Counted from the stretch's first letter, positions 24,804-33,204 are shown. The stretch is DNA of 64,000 bases from Pseudomonas taeanensis MS-3 (GCF_000498575.2 NZ_AWSQ01000010.1:84796-148795); one strand, 5' to 3'. The notes: generated by a model not told the origin, from the letters alone. Numbers and translations are program-made.

Positions 24804-25451
24804 TCAATGCTTGGACTCCAGCATCAGCACATCCTGCTCGACGCGCCAGCCGATGCGGCTGAGAAAGCTCATGCCCAGCAGCGCTTCGGTCGGCGAGCCG
24901 CCCTCCAGCACCACGGCCTCGACGCCCAACACTTCCAGGGTGCCGACCTTGACGCTATTGAGATCGACCTTCCAGCCGCGCACCGTGCCACTGGCCGTGC
25001 TGACCTGCATGGGTCGCCCCACCGCGCGATAGTCGATACCCAGACGCCTGGCATGGCCGTCGTTGAGCGCAATCGAGGTCGCACCCGTATCGACCAGAAA
25101 TTGCATCGGCTGACTGTTCACCGAACCGGCGACCCAGTAGTGCCCACCGGCGCCTTTGGCCACGCTCAATTGTTGCTTGTTCGGCTCGGCATAACCGCCA
25201 CTGTACTCACGACTGAGGGCATAGGCGCGCTCCACACCGTCGACGCGAAGCACCGCTCCACGGCTGTCGGCGCTGACCACCAGCACGCCACCCGGGCCGG
25301 TCTGACCGACCTTCACCAGTTTGCGCTGACCACCGATATTGAGCACCGCTGCACCGGGGAACAGGCCGACCACCCGCACTTGGGGCGCAGCCCAAGCCTG
25401 CCCCATGACCGCCAGTAACAGGCTTGCGCAGAGTAATTTCAGTCCATGCAT
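24804..25451 (-). CDS. Retropepsin-like clan AA aspartic protease, exported or anchored
   Basis: The 215-residue product starts with a hydrophobic signal-like segment (MHGLKLLCASLLLAVMGQAWA). It carries the single aspartic-protease motif FLVDTGATSIALNDGHARRLGID in the second half, followed by GWKVDLNSVKVGTLEVLGVEAVVLEGG and LLGMSFLSRIGWRVEQDVLML. This is the TIGR02281-type clan AA family found in pseudomonads. One D-T-G implies a homodimer as in retropepsins. Upstream ATG codons exist at 25466 and beyond; 25451 gives the clean signal peptide. The substrate is unknown. Confidence 0.85.
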   Translation of the reverse strand: MHGLKLLCASLLLAVMGQAWAAPQVRVVGLFPGAAVLNIGGQRKLVKVGQTGPGGVLVVSADSRGAVLRVDGVERAYALSREYSGGYAEPNKQQLSVAKGAGGHYWVAGSVNSQPMQFLVDTGATSIALNDGHARRLGIDYRAVGRPMQVSTASGTVRGWKVDLNSVKVGTLEVLGVEAVVLEGGSPTEALLGMSFLSRIGWRVEQDVLMLESKH

Positions 25452-25468
25452 AGGGCTTATCGTCATCC

Positions 25469-26197
25469 TTAATCGAAGGGATAGGGCTGCTGCCAACGGG
25501 TGAATAACGGTCGCAGGCTGCCGTTTTTGACCAAAACGTCCATCCGCTGGTCGTAAAGTAGCGCCAGTGCGCGACCACGCGAGGTATCGGCAAAGCCCAG
25601 GTAGAGCGGCTGGCTGATCAGCGGGGTGATGCGGAAGGATGTCGAATCGCTGGCACCCTCGAGTAGTTTTTCGATCTCATCCTGCGCATCGATATAAAAA
25701 TCCGCACGCTTATATTGCAGCATCCGCAGGATATCGCTATCGCGCCGAACTTCTCGGTAGTGTTTCAGATTTGGCAGATAGCGCTGAAAGGCGTAACCAC
25801 GCAGCCACACCAGTTGCGCACTGGCCAAGCTCGCCAGAGTCGGTGCCGGACGCTGACTCAGACCCAGAGCACTGACCTGATCGGAATCATAGTGCCAACG
25901 CGGGTAGACCACGCCACTGTCCACTTCGTGCAGGTAGGAACCGACCCAGGCATCCGCCTCGCCCTGCCGTACTAGGCCAATTGATCGGGTGTAAGGCACA
26001 CTTTGAATCACTAGCTCGACGCCGGCTGGCTCGAACACGCGGCGCAAAATATCCCAGGTCAGCCCCGTACCGTCAGCCTCGGTGTCCTTTTCCCAGACAT
26101 CACTGGCCAGCAGGATATGCTGCGGCAAAGCTGATTCGGCCTGGACGCCAGCCCCTGCCAGCACACCTACTAGTAGCGCTAACCACCATCGCCGCAT
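25469..26197 (-). CDS. Periplasmic solute-binding protein (SBP_bac_3-like)
   Basis: The 242-residue protein has a signal peptide (MRRWWLALLVGVLAGAGVQA). Family 3 binding-protein features follow: LTWDILRRVFEPAGVELVIQSVPYTRSIGLVRQGEADAWVGSYL near residues 45-90, and YFYIDAQDEIEKLL-type text later. No permease or ATPase is adjacent, so it may be an orphan sensor or binding protein rather than part of an importer. The ATG at 26197 is preferred over the longer frame because it begins a proper signal peptide. It lies between the protease gene and pgpA on the same strand. Confidence 0.8.
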   Translation of the reverse strand: MRRWWLALLVGVLAGAGVQAESALPQHILLASDVWEKDTEADGTGLTWDILRRVFEPAGVELVIQSVPYTRSIGLVRQGEADAWVGSYLHEVDSGVVYPRWHYDSDQVSALGLSQRPAPTLASLASAQLVWLRGYAFQRYLPNLKHYREVRRDSDILRMLQYKRADFYIDAQDEIEKLLEGASDSTSFRITPLISQPLYLGFADTSRGRALALLYDQRMDVLVKNGSLRPLFTRWQQPYPFD

Positions 26198-26214
26198 TGT
26201 CTGCCTCAGCAATA

Positions 26215-26757
26215 CTAGAAACCCGACACCGTTGCCAAGCCGTTTGCCCAGCCCCATACCAGCAGCTGCATGGCCAACCAGGCAAACACCCCGGCCAGCA
26301 CGTCATCGAGCATGATGCCGACCCCGCCATGCACATGCCGATCGATCCAGCGGATCGGCCAAGGCTTGAGTATGTCGAAGAAGCGGAACAGCAAAAAGCC
26401 CAGCAGTAGCCAAATCCAACCTTCCGGCACCAGCCAGAGAGTGATCCACATGCCGACCATTTCGTCCCAGACGATGCCTTCATGGTCGTGCACCCGCAGG
26501 TCATCGGCGACCTTGCCGCACAACCAGAAGCCAAACAGCATGGTGATGCCGAGCATCAGCCAGTAACCCCAGTCCGGCAGCATCTGCCACAGCGGAATGA
26601 ACGGCAGCGCTACCAGCGAGCCCCAGGTACCCGGCGCTTTCGGCAGAGTGCCGGAACCGAAACCAAAAGCCAGGAAGTGCCAGGGGTTGCGCCATACCGA
26701 CGGCGGCACCATCTCGGTGGGAACTTGCTCGGGATGATCAGTCACTAGGGTTTCCAA
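26215..26757 (-). CDS. pgpA: Phosphatidylglycerophosphatase A
   Basis: PgpA removes phosphate from phosphatidylglycerophosphate to give phosphatidylglycerol at the inner membrane. The 180-residue protein shows GFGSGTLPKAPGTWGSLVALP, HDHEGIVWDEMVGMWIT (conserved acidic residues) and FFDILKPWPIRWIDRHVHGGVGIMLDDVLAGV, with about four membrane segments. It overlaps thiL by 20 bases, which implies coupled translation at the end of the riboflavin-thiamine operon. Confidence 0.96.
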   Translation of the reverse strand: METLVTDHPEQVPTEMVPPSVWRNPWHFLAFGFGSGTLPKAPGTWGSLVALPFIPLWQMLPDWGYWLMLGITMLFGFWLCGKVADDLRVHDHEGIVWDEMVGMWITLWLVPEGWIWLLLGFLLFRFFDILKPWPIRWIDRHVHGGVGIMLDDVLAGVFAWLAMQLLVWGWANGLATVSGF

Positions 26758-27706
26758 AATGTTGATAGCCCCGCGCCGGCGGCGTGATGCATTGACCGCG
26801 ATGATCCAGCAGCTGCACGCCGTGACCGGCTTCGGCTCGACCGATCACATGCAGCGACCAGCCGGCGGCCTGCAACTCGGCAAGATGCTCGGCTGGCAGG
26901 GTAAAGGCCAACCGGTAATCGTCGCCACCACTCAGCGCACAGTGGCGAGCGGCGTCTTCTCCTAGCAGGGCCAGCAAGGCTGCCGACAGCGGCAAGCGTG
27001 CCTGCTCGACCATCAGCGCCACGCCCGAGGCCGCAGCAATATGCCCGCAGTCGGCCAGCAAGCCATCGGAAATATCCAATGCCGCGGTTGCCTTGCCGCG
27101 CAATGCCTGGCCCAGCGCCAGTTGCGGCTGCGGCGACCAGTAGCGCGCGAGCAGGGGCTCGGCAATCTCGGCCGCCGCCTGCCGTTGCCCCAGCACCAGC
27201 GGCAACGCGCCAGCGGCCGCGCCCAAATCGCCACCGACACACAGCAGATCACCGATCTGCGCGCCGGTCCGGGTCAGGGCCAGGCCGCGCGGCACCCGAC
27301 CAAACACGGTAAGGGTCAGACTTAGCGGCCCGCGCGTGGTATCGCCGCCGATCAAGCTCAGCGCGCATTGCCGCGCCATCTGATCGAGGCCCGCGGCAAA
27401 GGCTTGCAGCCAGGTAGGCTCGGCAGTGGGCAAGGTCAGGGCGAGGGTGAAGCCTATGGGCGTCGCGCCCATGGCAGCCAGATCGCTGACCGACACGCCC
27501 AGCGCACGCTGGCCCAGCAGGAAAGGATCGGCGGAGTCGGGAAAGTGTACCCCGCTGACCAGGGTGTCGGTGGACACTGCCAGCTGTTCGCCAGCGGGCA
27601 GGTCGAGCAAGGCACAGTCATCGCCGATCCCCAGCGCCACGCCTTCGCCGACCTGCGCACAAGACGCAGCGGCGAAGTAATGACGGATCAGCTCGAACTC
27701 ACCCAA
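26738..27706 (-). CDS. thiL: Thiamine-monophosphate kinase
   Basis: ThiL phosphorylates thiamine monophosphate to the active diphosphate. The 322-residue protein has GIGDDCALLDLPAGEQLAVSTDTLVSGVHFP, the ALGVSVSDLAAMGATP segment, GGDTTRGPLSLTLTVFG, and ALDISDGLLADCGHIAAAS, all typical of the AIR-synthase-like kinase fold. It lies between nusB (17-base gap) and pgpA (overlap), the order I recall from P. aeruginosa. Confidence 0.97.
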   Translation of the reverse strand: MGEFELIRHYFAAASCAQVGEGVALGIGDDCALLDLPAGEQLAVSTDTLVSGVHFPDSADPFLLGQRALGVSVSDLAAMGATPIGFTLALTLPTAEPTWLQAFAAGLDQMARQCALSLIGGDTTRGPLSLTLTVFGRVPRGLALTRTGAQIGDLLCVGGDLGAAAGALPLVLGQRQAAAEIAEPLLARYWSPQPQLALGQALRGKATAALDISDGLLADCGHIAAASGVALMVEQARLPLSAALLALLGEDAARHCALSGGDDYRLAFTLPAEHLAELQAAGWSLHVIGRAEAGHGVQLLDHRGQCITPPARGYQHFGNPSD

Positions 27707-27723
27707 GGGAGGCGGCGCCTGAC

Positions 27724-28215
27724 TTAACGCTTGTTGGCGCGAACTTCATCGGCGCGCAAGCGCGGCGCCAGCTTGTCCAGCACACCGTTGACGAACTTGT
27801 GCCCGTCGGTTGCGCCGAACACCTTGGCCAGTTCGATGCCTTCGTTGATCACCACACGATAGGGAATATCGATGCGGTTCTTCAGCTCGTAGGTGGACAA
27901 GCGCAGGATCGACAGCTCGACCGGATCGATTTCCTCGAGCGGACGGTCCAGCAGCGACTCGAACGCACCGTCGATCTCGGTCTTCTGCCGCGGCACGCCG
28001 TGCAGAATCTCATGAAAGTAGGCACCGTCGACCGCCGCGAAATCGTTGTCGACACGGAACTGTGCTTCGATCTCGTTCAACGACTGACCGGCCATGTGCC
28101 AGGAGTACAGAGCCTGCATGGCCAGGGTACGCGCCTGACGACGCGCCAGGGTTTTACCACTGGGGGCTTTCTTACCCGGTTGCGGCTTCTGCCCGGTGCC
28201 GTCGTTCTGGCTCAC
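27724..28215 (-). CDS. nusB: Transcription antitermination factor NusB
   Basis: NusB acts with NusE on rRNA operon antitermination. The 163-residue protein has a basic N-terminal stretch (GQKPQPGKKAPSGKTLARRQAR), then TLAMQALYSWHMAGQSLNEIEAQ, and the core VELSILRLSTYELKNRIDIPYRVVINEGIELAKVFGATDGHKFVNGVLDKL. The start is the GTG at 28215, which overlaps the ribH stop by four bases (GTGA). A longer frame to 28398 is only an out-of-frame shadow of ribH and is rejected. Confidence 0.96.
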   Translation of the reverse strand: MSQNDGTGQKPQPGKKAPSGKTLARRQARTLAMQALYSWHMAGQSLNEIEAQFRVDNDFAAVDGAYFHEILHGVPRQKTEIDGAFESLLDRPLEEIDPVELSILRLSTYELKNRIDIPYRVVINEGIELAKVFGATDGHKFVNGVLDKLAPRLRADEVRANKR

Positions 28216-28688
28216 TTGGCCTCCAACTGCGCCAGCAGGCTGACCATTTCCAGGGCGGACAGTGCAGCTTCCGCGCCTTTGTTGCCGGCCTTGGTGCCGG
28301 AACGCTCGATGGCTTGCTCGATGGAGTCGACGGTCAAGACGCCGAAGGCCACCGGTACGCCGAATTCCATGGAAACCTGAGCCAGGCCCTTGGTGCATTC
28401 GCCGGCCACGTATTCGAAGTGCGGGGTACCGCCACGGATCACTGCGCCGAGGGCGATGATCGCATCGAAATCGTCACGCTGAGCGACTTTCTGTGCCACC
28501 AGCGGAATCTCGAAGGCACCCGGTGCGCGGATGATGGTGATGTCATTCTCGCTCACGCCGTGGCGAACCAGAGCATCAACGGCGCCACTTACCAGGCTTT
28601 CGACAACGAAGCTGTTGAAGCGGCCGACCACCAGGGCAAAGCGGCCCTTGGGAGCGATGAAAGTACCTTCGATGGTCTTCAGGGTCAT
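28212..28688 (-). CDS. ribH: 6,7-dimethyl-8-ribityllumazine synthase
   Basis: RibH joins the RibA/RibD product with dihydroxybutanone phosphate to give the lumazine precursor of riboflavin. The 158-residue protein has GRFNSFVVESLVSGAVDAL, RAPGAFEIPLVAQKVA, ALGAVIRGGTPHFEYVAGE and FGVLTVDSIEQAIERSG, all key family blocks. The ATG at 28688 starts at MTLKTIEG. It is separated from ribBA upstream by about 185 bases that contain a MITE-like element. Confidence 0.97.
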   Translation of the reverse strand: MTLKTIEGTFIAPKGRFALVVGRFNSFVVESLVSGAVDALVRHGVSENDITIIRAPGAFEIPLVAQKVAQRDDFDAIIALGAVIRGGTPHFEYVAGECTKGLAQVSMEFGVPVAFGVLTVDSIEQAIERSGTKAGNKGAEAALSALEMVSLLAQLEAK

Positions 28689-28740
28689 AAAACAATTCTC
28701 ATATAGCGTTAAAGAGCCAGGGGGCAAAAAATCTGTAGTC

Positions 28741-28870
28741 CAACGGAACAGCGCGTAGCGAGCGCAGGACAGACCAGGCGGAAACAGGCAAGGCTGCGGA
28801 GTTTACTGGTGTACATGAGCAAGCCAAGCCTGTTTGCAACGCAGTATGTCCAAGCGCAGTAGCGCGGCGG
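28741..28870. repeat. MITE-like element, copy C (diverged)
   Basis: Blocks GTAGCGAGCGCAGGA, GGCAAGGCTGCGGAGTTTAC, GTACATGAGCAAGCC, TTGCAACGCAGTATGTCC and AGCGCAGTAG line up in order with the copies at 9103-9232 and 36019-36206. The terminal repeats are eroded. It sits inside the rib operon between ribBA and ribH. Confidence 0.6.
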
Positions 28871-28873
28871 TCG

Positions 28874-29968
28874 TTATTCAGCGGGCAGGTATTCTACAAC
28901 TTCCAGGTCGAAACCGGATATCGCATTGAACTTCATCGGCGAACTCAGCAGGCGCATCTTGCGCACACCGAGGTCACGCAGAATCTGCGAGCCGGCACCG
29001 ACGGTGCTGTAGGTGGTCGGGTTGACGACCTTGCTCTCGTCGCCCAACTGCCGATCCAGATGCGCCAACAGGTCCTGACCGGTCAGTGGATTGCCCAGCA
29101 GCAACACCACGCCGCTGCCGGCCTCAGCCACCTTGGCCATGGCCGCGCGCAGGCTCCAACGACCGGCCTGGTTGACCATGAACAGGTCGCGCAGCGGATC
29201 CATGTTATGCACCCGCACCAGTGTCGGCTGGTCCGCGCTGATGCTGCCCAGGGTCAGGGCCATGTGCACGTCGCCTTCCACCGAATCGCGATAGGTTACC
29301 AGGTGGAACTGGCCCAGCTCGTTGTCGATCTGCTGCTCGCCAATCCGCTCGACGGTACGCTCGTGAATTAACCGGTAGTGGATCAGGTCGGCGATGGTGC
29401 CGATCTTGATTCCGTGTTGCGCGGCGAACTCTTCCAGCTCGGGACGTCGGGCCATGGTGCCGTCGTCGTTCATGATCTCGCAGATCACCCCACTGGCCTC
29501 GAAGCCACCCATGCGCGCCAGGTCGCAGGCCGCTTCGGTATGACCGGCACGGGCCAGCACACCGCCCGGCTGGGCCATCAACGGAAAGATGTGCCCGGGG
29601 CTGACGATGTCGTCGGCCTTGGCGCCTTTGGCTGCGGCCGCCTGCACGGTGCGCGCCCGATCGGCCGCGGAGATGCCGGTGGTAACCCCTTCGGCGGCCT
29701 CGATGGAGACGGTGAACTTGGTGCCGAAACCTGAGCCGTTGCGTGGTGCCATCAGCGGCAGCTTGAGCAGTTCGCAACGTTCGCGGGTCATCGGCATGCA
29801 GATCAGGCCACGGGCGAAGCGCGCCATGAAGTTGATGTGCTCGGCCGTGACCGCCTCGGAGGCGATGATCAGGTCGCCTTCGTTCTCGCGATCCTCGTCA
29901 TCCATGAGGATGACCATCTTGCCTTGGCGGATGTCTTCGATCAGTTCGTCAATGCTGTTAAGTGCCAT
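28874..29968 (-). CDS. ribBA: 3,4-dihydroxy-2-butanone-4-phosphate synthase with degenerate GTP cyclohydrolase II domain
   Basis: The N-terminal domain (about 1-205) makes dihydroxybutanone phosphate from ribulose 5-phosphate. It shows MVILMDDEDRENEGDLIIASE, RFARGLICMPMTRERCELL, GTKFTVSIEA and HIFPLMAQPGGVLARAGHTEAACDLARM. The C-terminal domain (about 208-364) aligns with GTP cyclohydrolase II but lacks the Cys zinc ligands: RVHNMDPLRDLF stands where H-S-E-C-x-T-G-D is expected. It probably no longer opens GTP, which fits the separate intact ribA in the window. Many Pseudomonas RibB proteins have this form. It is the second gene after the FMN riboswitch. Confidence 0.95.
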   Translation of the reverse strand: MALNSIDELIEDIRQGKMVILMDDEDRENEGDLIIASEAVTAEHINFMARFARGLICMPMTRERCELLKLPLMAPRNGSGFGTKFTVSIEAAEGVTTGISAADRARTVQAAAAKGAKADDIVSPGHIFPLMAQPGGVLARAGHTEAACDLARMGGFEASGVICEIMNDDGTMARRPELEEFAAQHGIKIGTIADLIHYRLIHERTVERIGEQQIDNELGQFHLVTYRDSVEGDVHMALTLGSISADQPTLVRVHNMDPLRDLFMVNQAGRWSLRAAMAKVAEAGSGVVLLLGNPLTGQDLLAHLDRQLGDESKVVNPTTYSTVGAGSQILRDLGVRKMRLLSSPMKFNAISGFDLEVVEYLPAE

Positions 29969-29980
29969 GCGGGTCTTTCC

Positions 29981-30643
29981 TTAATTCTTCAGGTAGCCGT
30001 TTTCGGCCAGAAAACTTTCTGTCAGGCCCGAGGCTTTCGGCTCGGCGGCCTTATCACCGAGCAGCAAACGCTCCAGGTAACGCGCCAGCAGGTCGACCTC
30101 GAGATTGACCAGGCGCCCCGGGCGGTAGTCGATCATGATTGTCTCGGCCAGGGTGTGCGGCACTATGGTCAGCTCGAATTCGGCGCCATTCACCGCGTTG
30201 ACCGTCAGGCTGGTGCCGTCGACGGTGATCGAGCCCTTGTGCGCGATGTACTTGGCCAGTTCGCGCGGCGCGCGAATCTTGAATTGCACGGCGCGGGCAT
30301 TGTCGGCGCGCTCGATAACCTCGCCAACCCCGTCGATATGCCCGCTGACCAGATGACCGCCAAGCCGGCTGGTCGGGGTCAGGGCCTTTTCCAGATTGAC
30401 CTTGCTGCCGGCCTTGAGGTCGACGAACGCGGTGCACGCCAGAGTCTCGCGGCTGACATCGGCCCAGAAGCCGTCACCAGGCAATTCCACCGCGGTCAGG
30501 CAGACGCCATTCACCGCGATGCTGTCGCCCAGTTTGACGTCGCTCAGGTCGAGCTTGGCGGTCTCGACATGGACCCGCACATCGCCGCCTTTCGGGTTCA
30601 GCGCACGGATACTGCCAATGGCTTCGATTATGCCGGTGAACAT
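29981..30643 (-). CDS. ribE: Riboflavin synthase alpha subunit
   Basis: The enzyme dismutates two lumazine molecules to riboflavin (called ribC in some Pseudomonas maps). The 220-residue protein begins MFTGIIEAIG and has the two similar barrel halves, with GDSIAVNGVCLTAVEL and KGSITVDGTSLTVNAV as the paired motifs. The ATG at 30643 follows a GGGAG ribosome site. A frame to 30748 exists but starts at a TTG and is not supported. The start overlaps the end of a small upstream frame (30628-30723), which suggests coupled translation below the FMN riboswitch. Confidence 0.97.
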   Translation of the reverse strand: MFTGIIEAIGSIRALNPKGGDVRVHVETAKLDLSDVKLGDSIAVNGVCLTAVELPGDGFWADVSRETLACTAFVDLKAGSKVNLEKALTPTSRLGGHLVSGHIDGVGEVIERADNARAVQFKIRAPRELAKYIAHKGSITVDGTSLTVNAVNGAEFELTIVPHTLAETIMIDYRPGRLVNLEVDLLARYLERLLLGDKAAEPKASGLTESFLAENGYLKN

Positions 30644-30723
30644 AGCGTCTCCCTGGACTCGGGCACAGCGCTGCGCCAACTGCCGGGGCAGCACGCTGGG
30701 GCCGGGTGATAAACATGTGACAT
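30628..30723 (-). CDS. Possible leader peptide upstream of ribE (31 residues)
   Basis: An ATG at 30723 lies nine bases after a strong AGGAG site and opens a 31-codon frame that ends at a TAA overlapping the first codons of ribE. The peptide begins MSHVYHPAPACCPGSW and has no known domain. The AGG of its ribosome site lies in the right arm of the hairpin at 30735-30754, so its translation could be switched by the riboswitch and passed on to ribE by coupling. It could also be a chance frame. Confidence 0.35.
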   Translation of the reverse strand: MSHVYHPAPACCPGSWRSAVPESRETLCSPA

Positions 30724-30734
30724 TTAACTGAACT

Positions 30735-30754
30735 CCTGTTTTAGACAAAACAGG
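30735..30754 (-). promoter_or_regulatory. Hairpin covering a ribosome site below the FMN riboswitch
   Basis: On the minus strand CCTGTTTT-GTCT-AAAACAGG forms a perfect 8-bp stem. The last three bases of the right arm begin the AGGAG site of the small leader frame. No T-run follows, so it resembles a translational switch. Confidence 0.5.
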
Positions 30755-30813
30755 GCATGACTGATCGAAAGGGATCTACCGGCGCGCTACGGCGCACCCA
30801 TGCAGACTATCCC

Positions 30814-30972
30814 GCTCTCTCTTTATCCGGACTCTAACCGTCGGCCCCGGAATCACACCGGGTCTGCTGACCTTGCTGCCGACCCGATCGAGGACAGTAG
30901 CAAGCGCTCGCGGGCTAGACGCTTGGCGCGCCATTACCGCCGGTGGGGAATTACACCCCGCCCTGAGAACGT
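30814..30972 (-). ncRNA. FMN riboswitch (RFN element)
   Basis: Read on the minus strand the conserved RFN blocks appear in order: GTTCTCAGGGCGGGGTG, AATTCCCCACCGGCGGTAAT, AGCCCGCGAGCGC, GGTCAGCAGACCCGGTG, ATTCCGGGGCCGACGGTTA and GAGTCCGGATAAAGAGAG. It lies between ribD and ribE and should control ribE, ribBA, ribH and possibly the genes after them in response to FMN. ribD and nrdR lie upstream of it. Confidence 0.96.
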
Positions 30973-31037
30973 TGCGACCACCGCGGTGGCCACGCGTGGC
31001 TTTTTACCATATTTGCCGCGGCGACGCATGGCCGGCG

Positions 31038-32147
31038 CTAGGCGGGCACCGCGATGATCCGCCAGTCATCGCCGACGGCACGCATCTCGACGATCTTCAG
31101 CTGCGGCGCTTCAGCCATGTGTGCCAACGGCCAGTCGAGCAAGGGCCGTGCGCTTGAGCCAAGGAACTTGGGCGCGACAAACAGCTGATACTCATCGACC
31201 AGGCCGAGCCGGGCGAAGGCACCGGCCAATCGCGGCCCGGCCTCGACCAGCACTTCATTGGCGCCGCGCGCCGCCAGCTCGACGAGCAACTGACGCAGGT
31301 CGACGTACCCGTCGGCGCCCGGCACCTCGAGCAACTCGTGTCCCTCATGCCGATAACGCTCGGCCTCGCTGGCCGCCACAGAGGTCGCCACCAGGGTTGA
31401 CCCGGCCTGGAAGAACGGCACATCGAGCGCCACGCGCAGGCGACCATCGACCAGCACCCGCAGCGGCGGGCGGGTGACAGCCAGGGCGGTCAGCTCGGCG
31501 TCCAGACCCAACTCATCCGCGCGCACGGTCAAGCGCGCAGCGTCGGCCAGCACCGTATCGGCGCCGCTCAACACCACGCTGGAGCGCGCGCGTAGACGCT
31601 GCACCGCGGCCCGCGCCGCCGGTCCGGTGATCCACTGGCTTTCACCACTGGCCATGGCGGTACGGCCGTCCAGGCTCATCGCCAATTTGACCCGAACGAA
31701 AGGCAGACCCTGCTCCATGCGTTTGATAAAGCCGACGTTGAGCGCCCGCGCCTCGCCCTCGAGCACGCCGCACTGCACCTGAATACCAGCCTGTTCAAGC
31801 CGCTCCAAGCCGTTGCCGGCGACCTGGGGATTGGGGTCCTGCATGGCCGCGACCACCCGCGCCACGCCGGCAGCGACCAAGGCATCGGCACAGGGCGGGG
31901 TGCGTCCGTGGTGGCTGCAGGGCTCCAGGGTGACATAGGCAGTGGCGCCACGCGCCTGCTCGCCGGCCTGGCGCAACGCATGCACTTCGGCGTGCGGTTC
32001 GCCGGCGCGGGCGTGCCAGCCTTCGCCGACTATCTGACCATCGCGGACGACGACGCAGCCGACGCGCGGGTTCGGATGAGTGGAATACAGGCCCTTACGG
32101 GCCAGCTCCAGGGCGCGTGCCATAAAAGTCTGATCGCTGTGCATCAT
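31038..32147 (-). CDS. ribD: Bifunctional riboflavin deaminase/reductase
   Basis: RibD deaminates and then reduces the pyrimidine made by RibA. The 369-residue protein has the zinc deaminase motif HAEVHALRQAGEQ with later TLEPCSHHGRTPPCADALVAAG (about 1-145), then the reductase domain starting VRVKLAMSLDGRTAMASGESQWITGPAAR. Length is normal. It abuts nrdR (one shared base) and lies before the FMN riboswitch, so it is probably transcribed from the nrdR promoter rather than under the riboswitch. Confidence 0.97.
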   Translation of the reverse strand: MMHSDQTFMARALELARKGLYSTHPNPRVGCVVVRDGQIVGEGWHARAGEPHAEVHALRQAGEQARGATAYVTLEPCSHHGRTPPCADALVAAGVARVVAAMQDPNPQVAGNGLERLEQAGIQVQCGVLEGEARALNVGFIKRMEQGLPFVRVKLAMSLDGRTAMASGESQWITGPAARAAVQRLRARSSVVLSGADTVLADAARLTVRADELGLDAELTALAVTRPPLRVLVDGRLRVALDVPFFQAGSTLVATSVAASEAERYRHEGHELLEVPGADGYVDLRQLLVELAARGANEVLVEAGPRLAGAFARLGLVDEYQLFVAPKFLGSSARPLLDWPLAHMAEAPQLKIVEMRAVGDDWRIIAVPA

Positions 32148-32611
32148 CAGTCTTTCGAGGGTTCGCGGGACAATCGGTCGATCTCTTCGCGGAACTCATT
32201 GAGATCCTGGAAGCGCCGGTACACCGAGGCGAAACGGATATAGGCGACCTCATCGAGTTTTTGCAACTCGCCCATCACCAGTTCGCCGAGCACCAGCGAC
32301 TTGATCTCGCGCTCACCGGTGGCCCGCAGCTTGTGCTTGATATGGGCAATCGCCGCTTCCAGCCGTTCGATGCTCACCGGGCGTTTTTCCAGCGCGCGCT
32401 GCATGCCGGCACGCAGCTTGTCCTCGTCGAAGGGCTGACGGCTGCCGTCCTGCTTGATCAGGCGCGGCATCACCAGTTCGGCGGTCTCGAAGGTGGTGAA
32501 CCGCTCTTCGCAGGCCAGGCATTCGCGGCGGCGACGCACTTGCCCGCCCTCAGCGACCAGACGCGAGTCGATGACCTTGGTGTCGTTGGCACCGCAGAAG
32601 GGACAGTGCAT
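32147..32611 (-). CDS. nrdR: Transcriptional repressor NrdR
   Basis: NrdR senses ATP/dATP and represses ribonucleotide reductase genes. The 154-residue protein begins MHCPFCGANDTKVIDSR with a four-Cys zinc ribbon (CPFC and CLAC pairs) and continues with the ATP-cone domain (VMPRLIKQDGSRQPFDEDKLRAGMQRALEKRPV). It is the first gene of the minus-strand riboflavin run. Confidence 0.98.
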   Translation of the reverse strand: MHCPFCGANDTKVIDSRLVAEGGQVRRRRECLACEERFTTFETAELVMPRLIKQDGSRQPFDEDKLRAGMQRALEKRPVSIERLEAAIAHIKHKLRATGEREIKSLVLGELVMGELQKLDEVAYIRFASVYRRFQDLNEFREEIDRLSREPSKD

Positions 32612-32757
32612 AGGAGGGCAACAGCCTTAGTTCAGAAAGGCGCCATGGTAGCGCATCCCGCAGGCAAGACAAGCCGAGTCCGTTAGGCTATATAGACGCG
32701 CGCAGGCAGCTACTCTTCTGCTCATACCTTTTCGTCACTCCGCCCCGATGGACACCC

Positions 32758-33204
32758 ATGCCGCTGCGACTGTTTGCTCTACTTAGCCTCCTTGGCCTGC
32801 TCGCGGCCTGTGCCACCAAGCCACCGGTTGCGCCTCAGTTACCAGCCGAGCCCCCGCCGACAGCTGTCGAGGATACCGCGGCGCCCCTGCCCGCCTACTT
32901 GCGCGAACTCAGCGGCAGCCTGCTCGGCGTGCCCCATGGCGCCGAGGCCGAGTTGGCCCTGCTGGTGCTCGATCAGCGCGGCCTGCCAGACGGCCTGCTC
33001 GGCAACATCCAGATGCGCGGCGACGGCGCGCCACTGCCTTTTCGCCTGCCGTTCAATCCACAGGCATTCGCCCCTGGGGCGCGGATCGAACTGCGCGGCC
33101 GCGTCCATCTCTCCGGCCGGCTGATCCTGCGTTTACTGCCGCTGCCGATTCGCCACGCCCAGAGCCAGTCCCTCGGCGAGTTGCGCCTGGTGCCGGCGCC
33201 ATGA
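32758..33204 (+). CDS. YbaY-like lipoprotein
   Basis: The 148-residue protein has a lipoprotein signal with lipobox LLAAC (Cys about residue 18). A Pro-rich linker and a beta domain with SGSLLGVPHGAEAELALLVLDQRG and GARIELRGRVHLSGRLILR follow, resembling the YbaY/type III secretion lipoprotein chaperone family. It should be anchored in the outer membrane. It is divergent from nrdR and overlaps the methyltransferase gene by four bases. Confidence 0.75.
   Translation: MPLRLFALLSLLGLLAACATKPPVAPQLPAEPPPTAVEDTAAPLPAYLRELSGSLLGVPHGAEAELALLVLDQRGLPDGLLGNIQMRGDGAPLPFRLPFNPQAFAPGARIELRGRVHLSGRLILRLLPLPIRHAQSQSLGELRLVPAP

Noticed and set aside
28216..28398. N-terminal extension of NusB
   Set aside because: It is an out-of-frame reading of ribH; the GTG overlapping the ribH stop is the better start.
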